From NCBI RefSeq assembly GCF_019320115.1, contig NC_089588.1, forward strand, positions 112,964,733-113,028,732: a stretch of 64,000 bases of DNA, written 5' to 3'. Origin of the DNA: Miscanthus floridulus (Eukaryota > Streptophyta > Magnoliopsida > Poales > Poaceae). A model generated the notes under the pieces. That model searched no databases. It had not been told where the DNA came from and saw only the letters and a list, made by a program, of their open reading frames with translations. The translations under genes and the position numbers were made by a program. Shown piece by piece: positions 56,094 through 64,000 of this stretch; position 1 is the stretch's first letter, and each line of letters begins with the position of its first letter.

Positions 56094-57908
56094 TGAAAGC
56101 TCTAGTTTGGTTTTGGTTAATTGATGAAACCCTAAGTGCTAACCTAGTTTATCAAGATGATTATGAGATAGGTAGCACTACTCCAAGTGATGAAGCAATG
56201 GCAAAGATCATGACAATGGTGATGGCATGGTGATGGTCAAATGCTTAAACTTGAAAAGAAGAAAGAGAAAAACAAAAGGCTCAAGGCAAAGGTATAAAAT
56301 GTAGGAGCCATTTTGTTTTAGTGATCAAGACACTTAGTGAGTATGATCACATTTAGGATAGATAGCTGTACTATTAAGAGGAATGAAACTCGTATCAAAA
56401 TACGGTTATCAAAGTGCCACTAGATGCTCTAATTCATTGCATATGCATTTAGGATCTAGTGAAGTACTAACACCCTTGGAGATGTTTGTGAAAATATGCT
56501 AACACATGTGCACAAGGTGATACACTTCATGGTTAGCACATTTGAGCAAGGGTGAAGAAGACAGAGGAGATGCCAGCGTCGATCAAGTGACCAGACGCTG
56601 GATTTGAATGCACCGGACACTGACTGCCTGCGTCCGATCACGTTGACTCGGTGGTGCAGTGGATAGGGTATACCACCGGACGCTGGACTATGTCCGGTCA
56701 AGGTGGACTGGACGCGTCCGGTCAAAGAAAAACGGATTTCGACCCTTACTGTACTCAACCGGACGCTGAGGCTCCAGCGTCCGGTCAGTAATACCGGAGC
56801 GTCTGGTAGACACTTAGCTGTTGAGATCTGACAGTTCAGTTTTAACTCAAAGAGACACATGGCAAAGATCAGTGGACCGGACGCTAAGTCCAGGGTCCGG
56901 TCAGTATGACCGGAGCGTCCGGTCAGAGCGCGTTTTGCCCAGTGAAGGGGTATAACGGCTCTATTCCATGGGGCCTTCTATTTAAGCCCCATGGCCGGTT
57001 GTAGCTCCAACTCTTACACATTTTTCATTGACATAGCAACCTTGTGAGCTTAACCAAACACCTCCCACTCATCTCCATCATTGATTCATCATCTTTGTGA
57101 GATTGGGAGAGAATCCAAGTGCATTGCTTGAGTGATTGCATCTAGAGGCACTTGGTATTCGTGTTGCCCTACAGATTTCGCTTGTTACTCTTGGTGGTTG
57201 CCATCACCTAGATGGCTCGGTGCAGCGGTGGAGGATCGGCATGAGTTGGTGATTGTTCGTGGCCGTCTCCGGTGATTGTAAGGGGAGTTGTACCTTCCCC
57301 GGTGGAGTGCCGAAAGGTAACTCTAGTAAATTGCTCGTGTCATTGAGTTACCTCACTTGTGGGTCAGTTCTTGCGGTGTCCTATCGTGTGGACGAGGTTT
57401 GTGAAACACCTCTTAGCTGCTGAACCACCAAGTGTTGGTCGACACAACGGGGACGTAGCGTGTTGGCAAGCACGTGAACCTCAGGAGAAAATCGATTGTC
57501 TCTTGTCTTTGGCATTCTCCCGGTGATTGGCTATATATTCATCTTGTGATTGGTTCATCCCCTACACGGTGGTATAATCATCCTACTCACTTATTTACAT
57601 TCTTGCAAACTAGTTGATACAAGCTCTTTAGTGTAATTAGAATTGAGAGCTTGCTTTATCATTTACATTTATCTAGTTGAGCTCTTTAGAGTAGTAAGAT
57701 TGAGAGCTCTTAGTGAGTAGTTACATAGCAAGTTTGTGTGCCTAAGTAATCATTGCAACTACAATTGTTGGATAGGTGGCTTGCAACCCTTGTAGAGCTA
57801 GAGCAAGTTTGTATTACGCTTTCTGTCATACTAATCAAATTGCTCTAGTTGATTTGTAGATTTTTAAATAGGCTATTCACCCCCTTCTAGCCATATTAGG
57901 ATCTTTCA
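56094..57908 (+). repeat. 5' LTR of element D (1815 bp)
   Basis: TGAAAGCTCTAG to ATCTTTCA. The U3 part (about 56570-56940) has many copies of CCGGACGC / GCGTCCGG, some forming perfect hairpins such as ACCGGACGCTG-AGGCTC-CAGCGTCCGGT (arms at about 56759 and 56776). A related, truncated LTR lies at 7469-8634. Confidence 0.9.
56978..56986 (+). promoter_or_regulatory. TATA-like box of the element D LTR
   Basis: CTATTTAAG lies downstream of the CCGGACGC cluster and just before CCCCATGGCCGG. It is the best placed TATA-like site in the LTR. Confidence 0.45.
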
Positions 57909-57910
57909 AG

Positions 57911-57923
57911 TGGTATCAAAGCC
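57911..57923 (+). other. Primer binding site of element D
   Basis: TGGTATCAAAGCC two bases after the LTR, one base different from the consensus initiator tRNA-Met site. Confidence 0.85.
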
Positions 57924-57968
57924 GTGGTCACCGTTTGATTGAAGGCTTAACAACCTCAGTGTCAAATT

Positions 57969-60048
57969 ATGGCTCAAGTTGTGTTCAACCATGTGGGGGG
58001 CAAACCACCATTCTTTGATGGCACATGCTATGATTATTGGAAGAGAAAGATGAGGATGTATCTTGGTTCAATCAATGATCAAGTATGGGAAGTGACCGAG
58101 AATGACTATGCTATCATTGATCCCGATGATCCAACCAACCAAGATAAGATCAACAAGCAATGCAATACAATGGCTCTCAACACCATATACAATGCCATTG
58201 ATTCCAAGGTATTTGAGCAAATCAAGGATTGTGAAAGAGCAAATGAGGTGTGGAAGAGATTGGAGGAAACATATGAGGGCACACCAGCGGTGAAGAGTGC
58301 CAAGTTGTACATCCTCAAGGACAAGTTGACAAGTTTCAAGATGAAGGATGATGAGAGCATTCTGGAGATGTTCCATCGGCTACAAGTAATTGTCAATGAC
58401 TTGAAGGCTTTGGGAGAAAAGATCAAGGATGATGATGTCTCCCATTGATTCTTGATGTGCTTACCTCCAAGATTTGAGATGTTGAGATTGCTCATCATAA
58501 GAGGAGGATTGAAGGATATTACCCCTAACCAAGTACTAGGTGATGTCATGACATAAGAGACATACCGTGTGGAAAGGGAGGGGGATGACAGGATGACAAG
58601 AAGGAAGAAGAAGACAAGAAGAAGAAAAGCATAGCTTTCAAGGCTAGCTCATCATCATCAAAGAACAAGGGTAAGTCCAAGAAAGAATCAAGTGATGATG
58701 ATGATCTTAGTGATATTGATGATGAAGCCATGGCTCTATTTGTGCGCAAGATGGGCAAATTCATAAAGAAGAAGGGCTATGGTGCAAGGAAGAGAAGAGA
58801 TCACACCAAGAGCAAGGAGTATGTGAGAAGATGCTATAATTGCAAGAGCCCCGATCATGTTGTAGCAAATTGTCCTTACAATAGTGACAATGATGAGGAT
58901 GAGAAGAAAAAACACAACAAGGATAAGAAAGAAAAGAAGGAGAAGAAGGAAAAGAAGATGACCTTCCAAAAGAAGAAGAAAGGTGGAGGTTATGTGGTCA
59001 TATGGGATAGTGATGGCTCTTCGGATGATGATAGCTCTAGTGATGATGACAAGAAACATCTCAAGAGAGCATTAGCAAGCATCACCATCAACAAGAAGCT
59101 CTCCATCTTCAACACTCCATCGACATGCCTCATGGCAAAGCCTACCAAGGTAAAATATGATGAGAGTGATGATGAATGTGAAAGTGATTCTTGTAGGAGT
59201 GATGATGATGAGGAGGAGTACACCAAGGAGGAGCTCTTGGACATGTGTGAGCAAGTGCACGCTTGCAATGAGATGAAGAGAAAGGAGTGCAAAGAATTGC
59301 GCAAGAAATTAAAATCTCTTGAGCAATCCTTTGATGAGCTCAATGCCACTCATGAGAGGCTAATGGAAGCCCATGAGAAGCTTGGCAAAACTCACTCTAA
59401 GCTTGAAAAGGCTCACTCCTCTCTCATTGAGCAAGTCAAGAAGGAGGAAGCCAAGAAGGAGCAAGTGATAGTAACATGTGATGTGGGACTAACATGTGAT
59501 CTTATTGATGAATCTATTCATGAACCCATTATTATTGCTCCTACTAACACTTCTTGTAGCACTACCACTTCCACTCCATCTATAAATGATGCATCACTTA
59601 TGGTGGAAAATGAGAACCTCAAGGAGGTGAATGAGCTTACTCGTGCCTTAGGCAATGCCTATGGTGGAGAAGCCCACTTGCTGAAGTGCTTGGGTAGCCA
59701 AAGGTTTTCTCTCAACAAAGAGGGATTAGGCTATACCCCCAAGAAAGGCAAGGCGGCTTTTGTCACTCCCAAAGCTAGCTTTGTGAAGGGAAAATGGTTG
59801 GTTTTGCAATAGATGCAAGCAAGTTGGGCATATAGAGCAAAATTGCAAGACTAACAAGAACAAGCTACCTAATGTATCCTCGATTAAATTTGATTCTTGT
59901 TACATGCTTTATAAGGGTACCAACTGTGTGAAGGCTAAGTTCATTGGTACACCAATTATGGGCCCAAAGAAGAAGGCCATTTGGATACCAAAGACCTTGG
60001 TGAATAACCTACAAGGACCCAAGCAAGTTTGGGTACCTAAAAGAAATT
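57969..60048 (+). pseudogene. Element D gag, frameshifted
   Basis: It starts MAQVVFNHVGGKPPFFDG (UBN2/copia gag-like, residues 1-159) and stops at TGA 58446-58448. The same reading continues with FLMCLPPRFEML, so the stop is a point change. A TAA/TAG region and a frame change near 58555-58600 follow. The next open frame (to 59812) holds zinc knuckle CYNCKSPDHVVANC near 58833-58875, a Lys-rich and acidic stretch, and a long coiled coil (residues SLEQSFDELNATHERLMEAH). A second knuckle CNRCKQVGHIEQNC near 59809-59850 is reached only after another shift. A SIRE-like gag in this layout would be over 600 residues. Confidence 0.85.
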
Positions 60049-60062
60049 GATCTTCTTTTGTA

Positions 60063-63000
60063 GGTCAATTATAAAGCCGGAGGAAGGCATTGGGTGCTTG
60101 ATAGTGGGTGCACACAACACATGACCGGTGATTCAAGAATGTTCAATTCAATCAATGAAAACAAGTGCAATGGGATTGATAGTATCACATTTGGTGACAA
60201 TGGCAAAGGCAAGGTCAAAGGGCTTGGTAAGATTGCAATATCCAATGATTTGAGCATTTCCAATATGCTATTAGTAGAGAGCTTGAACTTCAACCTATTG
60301 TCGGTAGCTCAATTATGTGATCTTGGTTTCAAGTGCATATTTGGTGTGGATGATGTAGAGATCATAAGTGTAGATGGCTCTAACTTGATATTCAAAGGAT
60401 TTAGATATGAGAATCTATACTTAGTTGATTTCAATGCTAGAGAAACTCAATTGTCAACATGTTTGATCACTAAGTCTAGCATGGGTTGGTTATGTCATAG
60501 AAGGCTTGGTCATGTTGGAATGAAATAATTGAACAAGTTGATCAAGCATGACCTAGTTAGAGGCTTGAAAGATGTCACATTTGAGAAGGATAAGCTATGT
60601 AGTGCATGTCAAGCTGGAAAACAAGTTGGTAACACACATCCTAAAAAGAGCATGATGAGCACATCTAAGGCATTTGAGTTAATGCACATGGACTTGTTTG
60701 GACCAACCACATACACTAGCATTGGTGGAAACAAATATGGATTTGTGATTGTGGATGATTTCACTAGATATACATGGGTGCTCTTTCTAGTTGATAAGAG
60801 TGATGTGTTTGCAACATTCAAATCATTTGTCAAGGGCATTCACAATGAGTTTGAAATAACCATCAAGAAAGTTAGAAGTGACAATAGAAGTGAGTTTAAG
60901 AACACTAGAATTGATGAGTTATGTGATGAATTTGGAATTAGACATCAATTCTTGGCCAAGTATACTCCTCAATCAAATGGGCTAGTTGAAAGGAAGAATA
61001 GAACCTTGATTGATATGGCAAGATCAATGTTGAGTGAGTACAATGTGAGTCATTCATTTTGGGCCGAAGCAATCAACATGGCTTGCTACTATAGCAACCA
61101 ACTCTATTGTCACCCCATGATGGAAAAGACACCTTATAAGCTATTGAATGGAAGAAAGCCCAACATAGCATACTTTTGGGTTTTTGGTTGCAAATGCTAC
61201 ATATTGAAGAAAGGCACTAGATTAAGCAAGTTTGAAAAGAAATGTGATGAAGGTTTCTTGCTTGGTTACTCCACTACTAGCAAAGCTTATAGAGTTTGGA
61301 ATTTGGCTAGTGGTACTCTTGAGGAGGTTCATGATGTGGAGTTTGATGAAACAAATGGTTCCCAAGAGGAAGATGAGAATATAGATGATGTAAGAGGCAC
61401 TCAATTGGTCAATGCAATGAAGAACATGGACATTGGTGATATAAGGCCTAGAGAGGTGATAGATGTTGAAGATGACAAGAATCAAGTACTCTCTAACTCA
61501 AATGTGCAAGCTAGTGGTTCTCATGATCAAGTCCAAACAAGCACTAGTGATGACAATATGCAAGATCAACATATGGCTAGTTCATTATCTCAACCAAGTG
61601 ATCAATCAAATTCTAGCAATCAAGTGCAAGTGCTTCAACCAACCAATGTTGCAAGAGATCATCCATTGGACACTATCATTGGTGATATTTCAAGAGGTGT
61701 GCAAACAAGATCAAGATTGGCTTCATTTTGTGAGCATTTCTCATTTGTGTCATCCATTGAACCTAAGAAGATAGATAAAGCTTTGAGGGATGTTGATTGG
61801 ATCAATGCTATGCATGAAGAGCTAAACAACTTCACAAGAAACCAAGTATGGGATTTAGTTGAGAGGCCTAAGGATAATAATGTGATTGGAACCAAGTGGG
61901 TCTTTCGGAATAAGCAAGATCAAGATGGGATAGTAATAAGGAACAAAGCAAGATTAGTGGCTCAAGGTTACACTCAAGTTGAAGGTCTTGACTTTGGAGA
62001 AACATATGCCCCGGTTGCAAGATTAGAAGCAATTAGGATCTTGCTAGCTTATGCTTGTGCCCACAACATCAAGTTGTACCAAATGGATGTGAAAAGTGCA
62101 TTTCTAAATGGGTACATCAATGAGCTTGTGTATGTTGAGCAACCTCCTGGTTTTGAAGATGAAAAGAAACCCAACCATGTGTTCAAGTTGAGAAAGGCTT
62201 TATATGGATTGAAACAAGCACCTAGAGCATGGTATGAGAGATTGAGGGATTTCCTACTCTCTAAGGGATTCAAGATGGGAAAGGTTGACACCACTCTCTT
62301 CACCAAGACTTGGAAATGACTTGTTTGTAATGCAAATCTATGTTGATGATATCATCTTTGGATCAACAAATCAAGAATTTTGTGAGGAGTTTGGCAAGAT
62401 GATGGCAAGTGAGTTTGAGATGTCTATGATTGGATAGCTTAGTTACTTCCTTGGTCTTCAAATCAAGCAAATGAAGAATAGCACATTTGTGAGTCAAGGC
62501 AAGTATATCAAGGACATGATCAAGAAGTTTGAAATGGATGAGAGTAAAGCTATTAGTACACCAATGGGGACAAGTGGAAGCTTGGATAGTGATGCTAGTG
62601 GCAACATGGTGGATCAAAAGATGTATCGGTCTATGATTGGAAGCCTACTCTACATGACCGCATCAAGGCCGGATGTGATGTTTAGTGTATGCATGTGTGC
62701 AATATTTCAAGCCTCGCCAAGAGAAAGTCATTTGAAGGCAACTAAGAGAGTATTGAGGTACTTGAAGAATACACAACATGTTGGATTGTGGTATCCCAAA
62801 GGAGCAAGATTTGAGTTGATTGGATATTCGGACTCCTATTATGCGGGATGCAAAGTGGAGAGAAAGAGCACATCGGGCACATGTCAACTATTGGGAAGAT
62901 CACTTGTGTCTTGGTCATCAAAGAAGTAAAATAGTGTAGCACTTTCAACCACCGAAGCAGAGTACATTTCGGCTGGTAGTTGTTGTGCTCAATTACTTTG

Positions 63001-63292
63001 GATGAAAGCTACCTTGAGTGACTTTGGAATCAAGTTCAAGCAAGTGCCATTGCCATGTGACAATGAAAGTGCCGTAAAGCTCACCAACAACCTAGTTCAA
63101 CACTCAAGAACAAAGCATATTGATGTCCGTCATCACTTCATAAGAGATCACCAACAAAAATGGGACATTTGCATAGAGAGTGTGGGTACCGAAGATCAAC
63201 TTGCCGACATATTCACCAAGCCACTTGATGAGAAGAAATTTTGCAAGCTAAGGAATGAATTGAACATACTTGACTTCTCAAATATGTGTTGA
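60063..63292 (+). pseudogene. Element D pol (protease, integrase, RT, RNase H), broken
   Basis: Protease active site LDSGCTQHMTGD near 60094. GAG pre-integrase HRRLGHVGMK near 60500. Integrase zinc finger to KLCSACQAGKQ, then core MDLFGPTTY, VRSDNRSEFK and a QSNGLVERKNRT glutamate site near 60990. RT from WINAMHEELNNFTRNQVWDL near 61800, with MDVKSAFLNG and catalytic YVDDIIFGS near 62340. RNase H with GYSDSYYAG, TEAEYISAG and HIDVRHHFIRD, ending at TGA 63290-63292. Lesions: TAA at 60526 (from a probable CAA), a one-base change near 62315, TAG near 62437 (from CAG) and TAA near 62928. Few lesions mean it is fairly young. Confidence 0.9.
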
Positions 63293-64000
63293 TGCACCCC
63301 CACTATATGACATGCCTCTCCTTCGAGCAAAGCAAGGTAAAATTGATTGGCATGTCATACATCCTTGCTAAGGACATGATTAGTGCATCTAGACATATTT
63401 TATACTTGAATAGGCTCATTCATGACAATCAAATGAATTTGATGCTTGTATGGTACCACTATTGCTTGTATGTTTGAAATGATCTAGTGGTAGCATATGA
63501 CATGTTTGTGGGCTTGTAAACCTAGTGTTTGATTTAGAAAATGAGCTATAAGTGTTTAACTCAACATGGTACAAGATAACCCTTATTTGGAGGTGTGAAG
63601 AAGCTTGTCCTTGAATCAAACTGAGTTAAATATCTTTTGCAAGTAATCTAGATTGAACCAAATTGGAAAAATGATCCCTATTTCACATGGTTTCACCCCA
63701 ACATATCTATAATTTGAGGCCACCTTTTGTGCAAATTGTTGACATTAATAATCCTACCCTATCTATACTTTAAGCCTTTGTGGTCATTGATGACAAAGGG
63801 GGAGAAATAGTGTACAAAGATAGTGAAACAAAGGGGGAGAGATAATATATGACAAAGGAAGGGGATCAATTAAAATTTTGAGCATACAAATAGGGGGAGC
63901 AAGCTCATAAACTTGTATAGTGCATTTGAATGTGCATTACATATATTTGCTTGCATGGCATAAGTTTTAATTTCAAATATCCATGCTTGTGTGGTGTATG
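63293..64000 (+). other. Element D 3' internal region with multiple purine tracts
   Basis: No supported ORF. Purine tracts ACAAAGGGGGAGAAA (63796), ACAAAGGGGGAGAGA (63827), ACAAAGGAAGGGGA (63854) and AATAGGGGGAGC (63889) recur every 25-35 bp. One of them would be the functional priming tract. The 3' LTR is expected just beyond the edge. Confidence 0.7.

Larger units (their letters stand above)
56094..64000 (+). mobile_element. Element D: SIRE-type Ty1/copia inserted in the Tat element
   Basis: The 5' LTR is 56094-57908, followed by a primer site, gag, protease, integrase, RT and RNase H in copia order, and several AAAGGGGGAGA purine tracts near the right edge. The 3' LTR is beyond the window. 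The long coiled-coil gag with two zinc knuckles and the repeated purine tracts fit the SIRE (Maximus) lineage. No envelope-like ORF is seen between RNase H and the tracts. The insertion point cuts Tat pol, with CCCGT before the left end. Confidence 0.9.

Overview
The window is nuclear DNA from a grass, most likely a panicoid of the Andropogoneae (sorghum, sugarcane, Miscanthus or maize relatives). The best lineage marker is a broken alpha-prolamin (kafirin/zein) C-terminus at 51766-52195. The retrotransposons, the Stowaway and CTA-duplicating MITEs and the tRNA-derived SINEs also look grass-like. It is almost entirely transposable-element sequence, with one apparently intact host gene: a CC-NB-LRR disease-resistance gene at 11326-14554 (minus strand, one intron, about 919 residues).

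Layout, left to right. 1-7468: 3' part of a decayed chromodomain Ty3/gypsy element (A, plus strand) with a long 3' LTR, abutting a truncated copia LTR (7469-8634). 8640-11325: tandem repeats, a 27-G run and a foldback element. 11326-14935: the NLR gene and a 115-bp tandem repeat upstream of it. 15115-39697: a complete chromodomain gypsy element (B, minus strand) with two ~3.5-kb LTRs and a matching 5-bp target duplication GTCAT. It is split by an 11.8-kb CACTA transposon (23606-35425, target duplication CGT). That CACTA in turn holds Stowaway MITEs, a SINE, a hAT-like element, two more MITEs, a captured gene fragment and a broken TnpA-like gene.

39703-43260: repeat debris, including a chromodomain-integrase fragment and a TIR element. 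43261-49527: an old Ty1/copia element (C, plus strand) carrying an unusual array of hairpins where gag should be. 49528-52545: a SINE, the prolamin pseudogene and short repeats. 52555-56093: the 3' half of a Tat-lineage gypsy element (minus strand) with a 211-bp tandem array behind pol. This is interrupted at 56094 by a SIRE-type copia element (D, plus strand) that runs off the right edge.

The most interesting signal is in element B. Its small first ORF (starting at 35795, minus strand) opens with a close copy of the histone H3 tail (MAKTKKTARKST), including the K4 and ARKS/K9 contexts. The same element encodes an integrase ending in a chromodomain, the kind of module that in other proteins reads methylated H3K9. 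Its LTRs also carry two short blocks that can be joined in frame through a GC-AG intron. All eight premature stops noted in element B fit C:G to T:A changes, with no frameshift, as expected for decay driven by cytosine methylation. No rRNA, functional tRNA or CRISPR feature was seen.
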